From Sphingobacteriales bacterium (GTDB lineage: Bacteria > Bacteroidota > Bacteroidia > Chitinophagales > UBA2359): a stretch of DNA of 64,000 bases. This document shows positions 47,405 to 57,372 of the stretch, piece after piece (the first letter of the stretch is position 1; the number at the start of each line of letters is the position of its first letter). A model generated the notes under the pieces. It had not been told where the DNA came from. It worked only from the letters and a program-made list of their open reading frames with translations, and searched no databases. Made by a program: the position numbers and the translations under genes. The DNA lies in the NCBI GenBank assembly GCA_016711285.1, contig JADJTG010000013.1, forward strand, positions 660,001-724,000, written 5' to 3'.

Positions 47405-49301
47405 ACAATTTATTTACCGAAAACGGCAACGAAATCTGCTTTACTTCTATCGGCGATGCTTCTACTTCCGAAGGTCATTTTTGGGAAGTGATAAACGCCG
47501 CCGCCGTTTTGCAAGTGCCTTTGGCGGTGTTTGTGTGGGACGATGGCTATGGAATTTCTGTTCCAAAAAAATATCAAACCACCAAAGAGAGCATCTCCGA
47601 AGCCCTGAGCGGCTTTGATATGAAGCCGACAAAAACGGCATACAAATTTATCGGTGCAGAGCGTGGAACTATGCCGAATTGTGCGAAACCATCGGCAAAG
47701 GTATTGAGCAAATGCGCAGCACACATATTCCGGCATTGTTTTATAATAACCCGGAAACACACCCGCGGGGGCCGGCCCCCCCGGCTCGCGCAAGGGGTGC
47801 AAAAAAAAAAAAAACCCGAGGGGGGGGGGGGAGTGGGTGGTTGGCAAAAATGCAAGAAAGGAGGTTATTGCGCAACACTATCACGAAAGAAGACTTAGAA
47901 ACACTCCATCAAAACCTCACTGCCGAAGTATTGCAAGCCCGTGAGCAAGCTTTGCAAAGTCAATCGCAGCCCATACTCGCCGCCAAAGCCGTTTTGGAGC
48001 CTGTTTTGCAGCAGGCAGTTCAGGCATTTGCCAACGATGCCGCCGTTCAGGAGGCTTGGAAATACTATGCCGCCAAACGGAGTTTTTCTTTTGAAATTCT
48101 CATCAAAACAGCGCAACATTTTTTGTTGGCATTGCATACTTATGATACACCTATAAAAGAAGAGCTTCGTCATTGGCTCAAAACACAAAAAAATCGGGGC
48201 AACGCCACTTATCGCAGCAAATTATTCACAGATACTCCCTTTGCCGCTTTGCGTGTGCCGGAAACCAAAGCCGCCTATACCGAACAGTCGCCACTGCTCA
48301 ACGGCTACGAAATCATCAATCATTTCTTTGATATAGCTTTTGAGCGCGATGCACATTTGTTGGCTTTTGGGGAAGATGTAGGCTTTATCGGCGATGTAAA
48401 TCAGGGATTTGCCAATTTGCAAAAAAAATACGGCGAAACACGGATTTTTGACACCGGTATCCGCGAACTCTCTATCATCGGGCAAGGAATAGGCTTGGCG
48501 ATGCGCGGCTTTCGCCCTATTGCCGAAATTCAGTATTTAGATTATTTTATTTACGGGTTGCAGCCGCTTACAGACGATTTAGCTTCTTTGAGTTATCGCA
48601 GCAATGGCAAACAACGCGCTCCGCTTATTGTGCGCACACGCGGACACCGCTTGGAGGGCATTTGGCATACCGGCTCGCCGATGGCAATGATTTTGAACAG
48701 TGTGCGTGGTATTCATGTGTGTGTGCCGCGCAACTTTGTGCAAGCCGCCGGAATGTACAGCACCCTGCTCCGCAGCGACGAACCCGCCATTGTAGTAGAA
48801 TGTTTGAACGGCTATCGCCTCAAAGAACGCCTGCCCGACAATATGGGCGATTATACAGTGCCTTTGGGTGTGCCGGAAGTGCTGCAAGTCGGCAACGATG
48901 TTACGCTCATCACTTACGGCTCTTGTGTAAATGTAGCGATAGAAGCCTTAGAGCAATTGCAAAAAGTGGGTATTTCGGTAGAATTGATAGATATACAAAC
49001 GCTCTTACCTTTTGATACGGGGCATTTGTTGGTGGAATCGTTGAAAAAAACCAATCGCGTGTTGTTTTTAGATGAGGACGTACCCGGCGGAGCCACGGCT
49101 TTTATGATGCAGCAGGTATTGGAAATACAAAACGGTTATCGTTATTTAGATGCTGCACCGCGCACCCTCACTGCCGCCGAAAACCGCTCGCCTTACGGCT
49201 CTGATGGCGGCTACTTCACCAAACCTTCAGCCGAAGATATATTTGAAGCCATTTATGAAATGATGCACGAATGTGAACCACAGCGTTTTCCGCAGTGGTA
49301 G
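47405..49301 (+). CDS. Fused alpha/beta E1 of a 2-oxoacid dehydrogenase complex (5' part lost)
   Basis: The alpha part begins at NGNEICFTSIGDASTSEGHFW, the thiamine-diphosphate site, and continues VWDDGYGISVPKKYQTT. After a frame change near 47630 it resumes CETIGKGIEQMRSTHIPALF. The beta part begins near 48290: LLNGYEIINHFFDIAF, LAFGEDVGFIGDVNQGF, RIFDTGIRELSIIGQGIGLAMRG, FLDEDVPGGATAFMM and APRTLTAAENRSPYGSDGGYF. Alpha-beta fusions of this kind occur in Bacteroidota for pyruvate or branched-chain 2-oxoacid dehydrogenase; the substrate is not certain. Around 47760-47850 residues expected as a HSTSGSHERY-type loop are replaced by Pro/Ala/Gly/Lys runs of about equal length, consistent with corrupted bases rather than an insertion. 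About 220 N-terminal residues are missing. Confidence 0.85.
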
Positions 49302-49310
49302 CCTCCCCTG

Positions 49311-51893
49311 CTAAGGCTGATGAATACCGATACTGGGGTTACGAACCAATATAGAAAAAGGATTGCTAAAAAAATCGCGCAATGATGAATTAAAATGCAT
49401 AGAACTCCCTTTGCGATACATGGGGTTAGATTTATTAAACCATGTAGAGTTTTTGAGTTTAAATCCGCTTAGTTCGCTGCGCAGGGTCTGTTCAAAAGTC
49501 GCTAAATTAACTACACCTGTCTGATAGGCAATATCGGGCAAAGAAATATTAACAAAAGAAGGGTTTTGATTTAAGGCACCTGTTTCCAATACTCTGTTTA
49601 CCCATTCCCCAAAAGTAATTTCAATATCACCTACAGCGGGCGCATCTTGCAAAGAAATGATAAACTTAGCTCCATTTATAAAAGAAGAGGTGTAATAATT
49701 ATTGTTATAAAAACTAACAGAATTGGGTGCATTGAGTAAATGAGGTGAAATATGTACTAATCTTCCAAGATTATTCTGAAAAATATTATTAAAAATATAT
49801 ACTTCCGAAAAATCTAAAGGTGTATTACCGTTTTCAGGAGTATAAGCATCTAATTTCAGTGCATATCCGTAAGGGGCAGTATTCGTTTTATATGTCACGT
49901 TGTTGAAGATATATATATCCTTCAAATGCGAACGTCCGTCTGTCCATACTGTAATAGCCCCATAATGATAAGGATAGCAAGCACCGCTAAAAATACGCGC
50001 CGTATCTTTTACATCATTGATGCTGATATTATAGCAGAGCGTATCGTGGTGCATAGGGGCGGCATTGTGGGTTTGGTTAATTAAAAAACCCATAGCGCGG
50101 TTGTCGTGCGAATAATTGTATTTCATAATAGAGTGGCTCACGCCGCCGTCGAAATCAAAACCGCCGCCATCTAAGGAGTAAGAACTGTTTTGATACGACT
50201 CACAATATTGTATGGTTACATACTTTGCTTCAAAAGCCCAAATACCTTCGCCACCCGAAGCCCCCATATTATTTTCGCCATTGTGGTGTGCCACGCATCT
50301 GTTGATATTACATTGATTTATATTTGATACAAAGATACCGTTTCCGCCGGGTTCGCCCCCCAAACGGGCACAATCGTTGCGGTCGCCGCTATTGGCAATA
50401 CCAAAATTATGATGGCTTTCGCACTGTGTGATGGTATAGCGTTTATGATAATAATCAAAACCGGAGCCATCAAAACTCGAACCCACATGAATACCGCTAT
50501 TGCCATTGTGATGTGTAAGACATTTTTTTATCACTACACTATCAATACCAACGTAGCGTGGCACATCTATGGTGCTCCCATCTTGAAACAATACGCGATG
50601 CACACAATAAGGCGTAGCCATAAATTCTATACCGTGCCTCGCACAATTTTCTACTTCTACGTTTTGAATTATAATATTTTCAATATCAGGCTGACACACC
50701 TCTGCATCGTTTTTCGCAGCTTTACTAAAAGCCCTCAAAGCCTCCAAAAGCGACCACTTACAGTCTTCATCTGCAAAATTTTTAAATGCCTCACAATTAT
50801 CTTCCAAACAAGTTTTGAGCGACATCAAATTAAAATTTGCCAAATTATTGCAAGGCGAATTACGCATATAGTAAAATATACAAGGCAATATTTTGGCTTG
50901 CTCCATCGGATCTTTTTGGCAAGGTGTAAGCCCCGCCAATGCAACAAGTCTGCAAGTATCCCGGCTTTCAAAACCCCCGCTTAATAAAGATTGATTTGCC
51001 GACACCATTATCCCCGAAAAATTATAAGTGGGCAATATGGGAATACCCTGATTGGTGAGTTGGTTGAGGTTGTTGGGATTAAGGCTGCCTTCAATATGTA
51101 TATTTTCGATGGTGATATGATGTGGAGTATCCGTTCCTGCCGCTATTGTAATAGCTGCATCTTTTATTTTTGGCACTACCATTATTTTTTCTGCACCGTT
51201 ATTGATAGAAGCGGGACGAGAAACACCTGCACCAAAGTATATATCTATTATTACAGGATTTCCAAATTCCATAACAGGCTCATTATTAGAATAAAACAAC
51301 TGATAGCGGGCACTTTCGTTACCGCTGTCTTGAATTTTGTTGGCTTTGATGAAAAAAGGCTGAAAGGAAGCAGCATAGTGGCTGAAGGGGTCAAAACTCC
51401 CCGAACTCAATTTAGAAAATTCTAAGCCAATGGAATTACGCACCACACGGCGATTACCGCTTCTGTCTCCAAAAACAATATTATATTTGGGCAAAGAACT
51501 CCAAATTTCAACAATTTGAGGTATCTTGGCTTTGATAATCGCTTTGAGCGGAGTTGCAGCGTTGGTATTGGCATAACTGGTAAGCGTAATATAGGGTTTG
51601 GTAATTTCCAAAAAACCGACATGCACTATATCGCTGTTGCCATCTGCATTATTGTCTTGTGCTTTAAGATGAATAATAAGCGGCTGTTGGGCGGTGGGTT
51701 GCACGGCAGCAGATTGGAGGAATGTATTCATTTTTTCCAAAGTGCGGAAGGGCTGCTGAAAACTCCCCGAATTATTATCATTTCCGAGTTCGGGGTCTAT
51801 ATAATAATGTTTTTGCGCCTGCAACGTGATGCTACCAATGAGCCATAGCATAAACAGCAAAAATATATTATTTCTAAAAATGTAGTTTTTCAT
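49311..51893 (-). CDS. Secreted right-handed beta-helix repeat protein
   Basis: About 860 residues from ATG 51893 (MKNYIFRNNIFLLFML..SITLQAQ, signal peptide). An N-terminal YYIDPELGNDNNSGSFQQPFRTLEKMN matches the start of pectate lyase-like parallel beta-helix proteins. The middle has short repeated coils with Asn/His turns (HHNGNSGIHVGSSFDG, CESHHNFGIANSGDRNDC, CVAHHNGENNMGASGGEGIWAF, YNYSHDNRAMGFLINQTHN). The fold is common in polysaccharide lyases and hydrolases and in surface adhesins. No T9SS sorting domain is at the C-terminus, which ends NPSIGIHQP. Substrate unknown. An in-frame ATG 12 nt upstream is the alternative start. Confidence 0.85.
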   Translation of the reverse strand: MKNYIFRNNIFLLFMLWLIGSITLQAQKHYYIDPELGNDNNSGSFQQPFRTLEKMNTFLQSAAVQPTAQQPLIIHLKAQDNNADGNSDIVHVGFLEITKPYITLTSYANTNAATPLKAIIKAKIPQIVEIWSSLPKYNIVFGDRSGNRRVVRNSIGLEFSKLSSGSFDPFSHYAASFQPFFIKANKIQDSGNESARYQLFYSNNEPVMEFGNPVIIDIYFGAGVSRPASINNGAEKIMVVPKIKDAAITIAAGTDTPHHITIENIHIEGSLNPNNLNQLTNQGIPILPTYNFSGIMVSANQSLLSGGFESRDTCRLVALAGLTPCQKDPMEQAKILPCIFYYMRNSPCNNLANFNLMSLKTCLEDNCEAFKNFADEDCKWSLLEALRAFSKAAKNDAEVCQPDIENIIIQNVEVENCARHGIEFMATPYCVHRVLFQDGSTIDVPRYVGIDSVVIKKCLTHHNGNSGIHVGSSFDGSGFDYYHKRYTITQCESHHNFGIANSGDRNDCARLGGEPGGNGIFVSNINQCNINRCVAHHNGENNMGASGGEGIWAFEAKYVTIQYCESYQNSSYSLDGGGFDFDGGVSHSIMKYNYSHDNRAMGFLINQTHNAAPMHHDTLCYNISINDVKDTARIFSGACYPYHYGAITVWTDGRSHLKDIYIFNNVTYKTNTAPYGYALKLDAYTPENGNTPLDFSEVYIFNNIFQNNLGRLVHISPHLLNAPNSVSFYNNNYYTSSFINGAKFIISLQDAPAVGDIEITFGEWVNRVLETGALNQNPSFVNISLPDIAYQTGVVNLATFEQTLRSELSGFKLKNSTWFNKSNPMYRKGSSMHFNSSLRDFFSNPFSILVRNPSIGIHQP

Positions 51894-51966
51894 AAAATTC
51901 AGCATTATAAATTAATGGTTTAAAAGGTATATAAAAGTCGAGGGATATTTTACAATTTTTAAAAAT

Positions 51967-52002
51967 AAAAAAAGGCTGCTCTGAATTATAGCAGCCTTTT
52001 TT
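51967..52002. terminator. Strong bidirectional terminator in a divergent intergenic region
   Basis: AAAAGGCTGCT (51970-51980) and AGCAGCCTTTT (51990-52000) form a perfect 11-bp stem with a 9-nt loop and T-runs on both sides. It lies 62 nt upstream of the beta-helix gene start, where no protein gene ends. It could end a small RNA from the right, or attenuate the beta-helix transcript. Confidence 0.8.
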
Positions 52003-52369
52003 AAAAAAGTTGTACGTACATTATCACAACGTAACCACAACAAAATCGTCCATTCCAAGATTATTTCTAACTAATTTTTACCCCTAAAAATCTTAATTTG
52101 AGAAATAAAAATAAAAGGTCTTAAAGAGTGTATATTTTGCAAGATCTTAAAACATAGTTTGAAATACTTTTATATCTTTTTTTATTGCTCAAACTAATAA
52201 TAACCCTGAAACAACTTGCTTGCTTTGCTTGATGTAAAATTACAGATGTTACAAGTAGTATTTTATTACAAAAAAATGAAAAAAGTATCGTTTTAGAAGT
52301 GGTAAAAAACTATTCTGATTGCAGCAAAACGCTATGATTCAGTATTATAAATACTTGTAAATCAATACA

Positions 52370-52401
52370 AATTGATTTGTTTTTGTTAAAACAAATCAAT
52401 T
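52370..52401. repeat. Perfect 14-bp inverted repeat
   Basis: AATTGATTTGTTTT and AAAACAAATCAATT are separated by four bases (TGTT). It lies in the 716-nt A+T-rich gap between the beta-helix gene and the ABC permease gene and has no T-run suited to termination. It could be an operator or an RNA stem. Otherwise 51906-52621 shows no gene. Confidence 0.75.
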
Positions 52402-52540
52402 ACAAAAAAAAACGATTTTCAGATAAAAAAACATTAACAATTTTAAAAAAATCATCTTGCATCAATGCAAAACAGGAATTTTTAGAAAAAACATTGTCGT
52501 TTTTTTATTTTTAAGACAGCCGTATTACTCAAAATAAATT

Positions 52541-52568
52541 TTGCATATTTAGTTTTCTTTTATCTTTG
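52541..52568 (+). promoter_or_regulatory. Promoter for the ABC permease gene
   Basis: TTG at 52541-52543 and TATCTTTG at 52561-52568 with a 17-nt spacer, slightly short of the usual 19. The gene starts 53 nt downstream. Confidence 0.5.
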
Positions 52569-52621
52569 TCAAATTCAAGTGTTTAAATATTATCGTACCA
52601 ATTTGTGCATTTATAGTTAAT

Positions 52622-53917
52622 ATGTCGGCAACACAAACAGAACAGCAACTCGACCAAAGTTATTGGGCGTATGTAAAACGGCAGTTTCGTAAAAACAAAA
52701 GAGCCGTTTTTGCTTCTTATTTTATTGTTTTTTTGGTTATCATTTCATTATTGGCAGATTTTTTGGCAAATGAAAAACCTTTGATAGCAAAATACAAAGG
52801 TGAATGGGGTTTTCCGGTGCTGAAACAGTACGCCGTAGCTTTGGGTTTGTCGCAGTGGAATCCCGAATTTCGGAATGTGTCGTGGAACAATTTAGAATAC
52901 GACTTTGTGATTTTTCCGCCGATTCCGTATCGCCCTACGAATTTGGATTATAACAATGTATTGGTAAGCCCTTTTGCCAAGCAAGATGTGGCTTCGTTGC
53001 GCTGGCGGCATTGGTTGGGCACTGACAATATGGGTCGTGATGTATTGGCGGGCATGATACACGCCACACGCATAGCGTTGTCGGTAGGAATTATTTCTAT
53101 GGGCATTGCTGCATTTATCGGTATTATATTCGGCTCTTTGGCGGGCTATTTCGGCGACACTCGCCTCTACACTTCGCGTGGGCGGTTTTGGCTCAATATT
53201 ATATTTTTTATATTGGCGGGTTTTTATGCTTTTGGCACACGCTCGTTCATCATCTCCGATGCCCTCGGTGAGTCGCCGTTTCAGATGCTGATAGAAGTTT
53301 TTATCAGTGCCATCATATTCGTGGCGGTGATGTTGGCAGGAAATATATTGGCTTTCGCTGTTGAAAAATTGCCCTATTTGAAACAAAAAGTAGCTGTGCC
53401 GGTGGATATAATGGTATCTCGCTTAATTGAGGTTTTAGTATCTATTCCGCGTTTATTTTTAATTCTTGCCATTGTAGCGGCTATGACTTCGCCCTCTTTG
53501 CTGATAGTGATGCTCATTATTGGGTTTACTTCGTGGACGGGCATTGCGCGGCTCATTCGCGCCGAGCTGCTCAAGGTGCGGCGTTTAGAATATGTAGAGG
53601 CAGCGCAGGCGTTGGGTTTCAGCGAAAAGCGCACTTTGCTCAGGCACGCCATTCCCAATGCTTTGTCGCCAGTACTCATTGCCATTGCATTCGGGATAGC
53701 GGCGGCAGTACTCACCGAAAGTTTTTTGTCGTTTCTCGGCATCGGTGTTCCCACTGATGTAGTCACTTGGGGTTCTTTGCTCAATCTCACGCGCACCAAC
53801 AACTACGCTTGGTGGCTGGCGATTTTTCCGGGTGCGGCTATCTTTTTCACGGTTACTTTTTTCAACCTCATCGGCGAAGGGCTTACAGATGCCTTAGACC
53901 CGCGGCTGAAGCAGTAA
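52622..53917 (+). CDS. ABC transporter permease, OppC/DppC-type
   Basis: 431 intact residues. An N-terminal membrane helix (AVFASYFIVFLVIISLLADFL) is followed by a large periplasmic loop (residues about 50-140), then a domain with four or five more helices. WLGTDNMGRDVLAGMIHATRIAL is the OppC signature. EAAQALGFSEKRTLLRHAIPNALSPVLI is the EAA loop that couples to the ATPase. It would import di- or oligopeptides or a related substrate. No binding-protein, second permease or ATPase gene is adjacent, so partners must be elsewhere. Confidence 0.93.
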   Translation: MSATQTEQQLDQSYWAYVKRQFRKNKRAVFASYFIVFLVIISLLADFLANEKPLIAKYKGEWGFPVLKQYAVALGLSQWNPEFRNVSWNNLEYDFVIFPPIPYRPTNLDYNNVLVSPFAKQDVASLRWRHWLGTDNMGRDVLAGMIHATRIALSVGIISMGIAAFIGIIFGSLAGYFGDTRLYTSRGRFWLNIIFFILAGFYAFGTRSFIISDALGESPFQMLIEVFISAIIFVAVMLAGNILAFAVEKLPYLKQKVAVPVDIMVSRLIEVLVSIPRLFLILAIVAAMTSPSLLIVMLIIGFTSWTGIARLIRAELLKVRRLEYVEAAQALGFSEKRTLLRHAIPNALSPVLIAIAFGIAAAVLTESFLSFLGIGVPTDVVTWGSLLNLTRTNNYAWWLAIFPGAAIFFTVTFFNLIGEGLTDALDPRLKQ

Positions 53918-54138
53918 ATTTATTTTTCGCTCCACATCTAAATAAGTACCTGAGCAGAATTAATTCATACTATTTGTTTTTATAAAATATTGATTTTTAA
54001 TTAGTTATTTAGTTTATTATTTGCAATTAAAAATTAATCATTACTTATTACAGCATCGTTAATTTTTATATATCAATACAAAAAAACAACCCAATATATT
54101 TTTTTCTCCTTTTTTAAAAAATTAACCGTTTATAAAAT

Positions 54139-56976
54139 ATGGCTTCTTTTATTACCAAATTTTTTCTAATTATCGCTGTCTTATACTCACTGACGGCAGC
54201 AAACAGCCTGTCGGCGCAAAACTCGGTGCGCGGTGTTGTAAAAGACAAAGAAACCGGCGAGCCTTTGGCATTTACAAATATTATCGTAAAAAACAGTACA
54301 GAAGGCACACAAACAGACTTTGATGGTAATTTTGAATTAAAAACCACTCAAAAACCGCCCTTCTCACTCACAATTACTTACATTGGCTACGAAACACAGG
54401 AAGTAGCCATCAACGACCTGCAACGCAGCTACAGCATACAAATGATACCGGCGGGCTTGGTATTGGATAAAGAAGATGTGGTGATACGCGGCAGCCGTGT
54501 TACCGAAAAACAGCGCGAAGCTCCGCAAACCATAGAATCTTTGGATTTGATAGCGATTAAAGAAACACCTGCTGCTAATTTTTATGATGGTTTGGGTAAT
54601 TTAAAAGGGATTGACATAACAGCTTCGAGTATGGGCTTTAAAACCATCAACACACGCGGCTTCAACAGCACCAGTCCCGTGCGTTCGCTGCAACTGATTG
54701 ACGGCGTGGACAATCAGGCACCGGGATTAAATTTTTCTTTGGGCAATTTTGTAGGTTCTTCGGAATTAGATGTATTGCGCGTGGAAATTATAGCCGGTGC
54801 ACAAACGGCACTATACGGGCCCAATGCCTTTAATGGTGTAATCAGCATGAACACCAAAAGTCCTTTTTTTCATAAAGGATTATCTATAATGGCAAAAGGT
54901 GGCGAGCGCAATTTGGCGGAGTTGGCTTTGCGCTATGCCCACGCTTGGAACGATAAATTCGCTTTTAAAATAAATGCTGCTATGATGCGTGCCAACGATT
55001 GGGTAGCCAACAACCTGAATGAAGTATATCGCGACCCCAACACCGGTGGTTTGCAGGCGGTGGGCACCAACAACTGGGGCGGCTACGATGCCGTAAATAT
55101 ATATGGCGATGAATTGCTGGCATTTAACGGCGGCACTAATATCAACAGCGACTTGAGTTCCAAACGCCTACTGCCGGGTTTGGGTACATTTTTCAGAACA
55201 GGCTACGCCGAAGAAGATTTAGTAGATTACGATACCGAAAATTTAAAATTAGCGGCAGCACTGCACTATAAAATAGCTCCCGAAATAGAAGCTATTTACG
55301 GATACAATTTTGGTACAGGTACAACCGTATATCAAGGCGACAACCGCTACAGTCTCAACAATTTGGTATTTCAGCAACACAAAATAGAAATTCGTCAGTT
55401 AGATAAGTTTTTTGTAAGAGCCTACCACACGCGCGAAAATTCGGGCGATACTTACGATGCTGTATTTACGGCGTTTAAACTCAATGAGCGTGTGCGCAAC
55501 AACAACGAATGGTCGCAACGCTACACGGCTTACTGGAATCAAAATATAGTAGATAAAGTACGCGCTTTATCCGGCTATCCCGACCCCGCCAATCCCGCCA
55601 ATTTTTCGGGTTGGTTTGCTCCACAAGGACAAATTGCACCCAACTACGCCATCGGCGACTCGGTGATGAACGCCAACACCGACAGCCTGCTCTATTGGCA
55701 CAGTTTGGCACGCGCCTACGCCGATGAGGGTCGTTTGATACCGGGCACACCCGAATTTCAACAGGCTTTCAAAGAGATTACGTCCAACAGTTCTTTTGAA
55801 AAAGGCGGCACACGTTTTTTGGATAATTCTTCATTAACACACCTGCAAGGCGAATACCAACTACAACCTTCTTTTGCCGACAACATCACGATAGGAGCGA
55901 GTTTTCGTCTTTATACTCCCGACTCCAAAGGCACTATTTTCAGCGACACTTCGGGCGTAAAAATCACCAATAACGAAGCAGGCATATATGGCGGTATCAC
56001 CAAAAAAACACTGAACAAAAAATTAATTCTCACCGCCACCGCTCGCGCCGACAAAAACCAAAATTTTGATTTATTGTTTTCGCCCGCACTTTCGGGGGTA
56101 TATCTCATCAACGAGCGCAGCACTGCCCGCATCGGTTTTTCATCGGCTATCCGCAATCCAACTTTGCAAGACCAATATCTGTATTACAATGTAGGTCGTG
56201 CTATTTTGCGTGGCAATCTCAACGGCATAGATACCTTAGTCACCGTACAATCGCTGATAGATTTCTTACAGCCCTCCGGCGGTGATTTGGCGGCTTTGGA
56301 TACTATCTCAGCTCCGGCAGTACAACCCGAAAAAGTAAAAACCGTAGAATTGGGCTACAAAGGCACTTTATTTGAGCGTTTGTTTATAGATGCGGGTTAT
56401 TATTACAGTTGGTATCGCGATTTTATCGGTTATAAAATAGGCGTAGATTTGGAACTGAACGAAACCAATAATTTCAAAAGTGCTCAAGCCTATCGTGTAG
56501 CTACCAATGCACAATCGCAAGTAACCACGCAAGGTTTTTCTGTAGGTTTGAGCTATTTTATCGGTCAGTATTATGCCATCAACGGCAATTATTCGTGGAA
56601 TGTGCTCAACAATACCGAAGACAAAGACCCCATTATTCCGGCTTTTAACACACCCGAACACAAATATAATATCGGATTTTCGGGTAGAGATATAAACAGC
56701 ACTTTGGGCAGTTGGCGTATTCCTTCGTGGGGTTTCAGCCTCAACTACAAATGGATGAGTGCTTTTGTGTTTGAAGGCTCGCCACAATTTACCGGCGAAG
56801 TACCTGCTTACGGATTATTAGATACACAGCTTAATTTCGGAGTACCCAAATTAAAATCTGTATTAAAAATAGGAGCATCAAACGTACTCAATAACCGCCA
56901 ATATCAAGCGTATGGCGGTCCTTCTGTAGGACGCTTGTTATATCTATCAATCCTTACACAATTAGATAACTTATAG
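54139..56976 (+). CDS. TonB-dependent receptor with carboxypeptidase-like N-terminal domain
   Basis: 945 intact residues. Signal peptide ends near NSLSAQ. A carboxypeptidase regulatory-like domain (VRGVVKDKETGEPLAFTNIIVKN) is followed by a plug (APQTIESLDLIAIKETPAAN..INTRGFNSTS..VEIIAGAQTALYGPNAFNGVISM) and a 22-strand type barrel ending YLSILTQLDNL. It imports a ligand across the outer membrane using TonB energy. No SusD-like partner is adjacent, so a siderophore, cofactor or peptide ligand is as likely as a glycan. A paralogue is at 61807-64000. Confidence 0.95.
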   Translation: MASFITKFFLIIAVLYSLTAANSLSAQNSVRGVVKDKETGEPLAFTNIIVKNSTEGTQTDFDGNFELKTTQKPPFSLTITYIGYETQEVAINDLQRSYSIQMIPAGLVLDKEDVVIRGSRVTEKQREAPQTIESLDLIAIKETPAANFYDGLGNLKGIDITASSMGFKTINTRGFNSTSPVRSLQLIDGVDNQAPGLNFSLGNFVGSSELDVLRVEIIAGAQTALYGPNAFNGVISMNTKSPFFHKGLSIMAKGGERNLAELALRYAHAWNDKFAFKINAAMMRANDWVANNLNEVYRDPNTGGLQAVGTNNWGGYDAVNIYGDELLAFNGGTNINSDLSSKRLLPGLGTFFRTGYAEEDLVDYDTENLKLAAALHYKIAPEIEAIYGYNFGTGTTVYQGDNRYSLNNLVFQQHKIEIRQLDKFFVRAYHTRENSGDTYDAVFTAFKLNERVRNNNEWSQRYTAYWNQNIVDKVRALSGYPDPANPANFSGWFAPQGQIAPNYAIGDSVMNANTDSLLYWHSLARAYADEGRLIPGTPEFQQAFKEITSNSSFEKGGTRFLDNSSLTHLQGEYQLQPSFADNITIGASFRLYTPDSKGTIFSDTSGVKITNNEAGIYGGITKKTLNKKLILTATARADKNQNFDLLFSPALSGVYLINERSTARIGFSSAIRNPTLQDQYLYYNVGRAILRGNLNGIDTLVTVQSLIDFLQPSGGDLAALDTISAPAVQPEKVKTVELGYKGTLFERLFIDAGYYYSWYRDFIGYKIGVDLELNETNNFKSAQAYRVATNAQSQVTTQGFSVGLSYFIGQYYAINGNYSWNVLNNTEDKDPIIPAFNTPEHKYNIGFSGRDINSTLGSWRIPSWGFSLNYKWMSAFVFEGSPQFTGEVPAYGLLDTQLNFGVPKLKSVLKIGASNVLNNRQYQAYGGPSVGRLLYLSILTQLDNL

Positions 56977-56984
56977 TTCAAGTT

Positions 56985-57014
56985 TTGTGATGTAGGATAA
57001 ATCCATTATTTTTG
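56985..57014 (+). promoter_or_regulatory. Promoter for the small lipoprotein gene
   Basis: TTG at 56985-56987, a 19-nt spacer and TATTTTTG at 57007-57014: full consensus, 44 nt before ATG 57059. Confidence 0.65.
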
Positions 57015-57058
57015 CCCTATATATCTACTATTCATTATTTAATCATCAACAGAAAAAA

Positions 57059-57316
57059 ATGAAAATACTACCAATCTTAAAATCTATCATAGCTGCCTGG
57101 GTAATAATGTTTGCCATCTCATGCGGAGGCAACGAACGCCCGCAGCCTGCGGCACGCAAGCAACCTGCGGCACAGCAAAAACCCAGACCTGCTGCATCTC
57201 AAAAAGTAAATAAGCAAACTATAGAGAAGAAAAAAAGAGAATTGCAGCTAATGGAACGTAAACTAAAACAACAGCAACAAAAACGAAAAAAACAACAGCA
57301 AAGAAAACAACAATAA
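57059..57316 (+). CDS. Small Lys/Gln-rich lipoprotein
   Basis: 85 residues: a lipoprotein signal (SIIAAWVIMFAISC, Cys anchor), then a short Pro/Ala/Gln linker (RPQPAARKQPAAQQKPRPAA) and a basic amphipathic helix of KQQQQKRKKQQQRKQQ type. No enzyme domain. The basic tail could contact acidic envelope polymers. Has its own promoter; a 56-nt gap separates it from the next gene. Confidence 0.65.
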   Translation: MKILPILKSIIAAWVIMFAISCGGNERPQPAARKQPAAQQKPRPAASQKVNKQTIEKKKRELQLMERKLKQQQQKRKKQQQRKQQ

Positions 57317-57372
57317 CAAACAGCCTTGTTGTTTCTTGTTTTTGATAAAAACCCTTTAATCGATTACAAAAT

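Noticed and set aside
47025..47429. G+C-rich ORFs on both strands near 47.0-47.4 kb
   Set aside because: They consist of Pro/Gly/Arg runs from corrupted homopolymers and show no family features.
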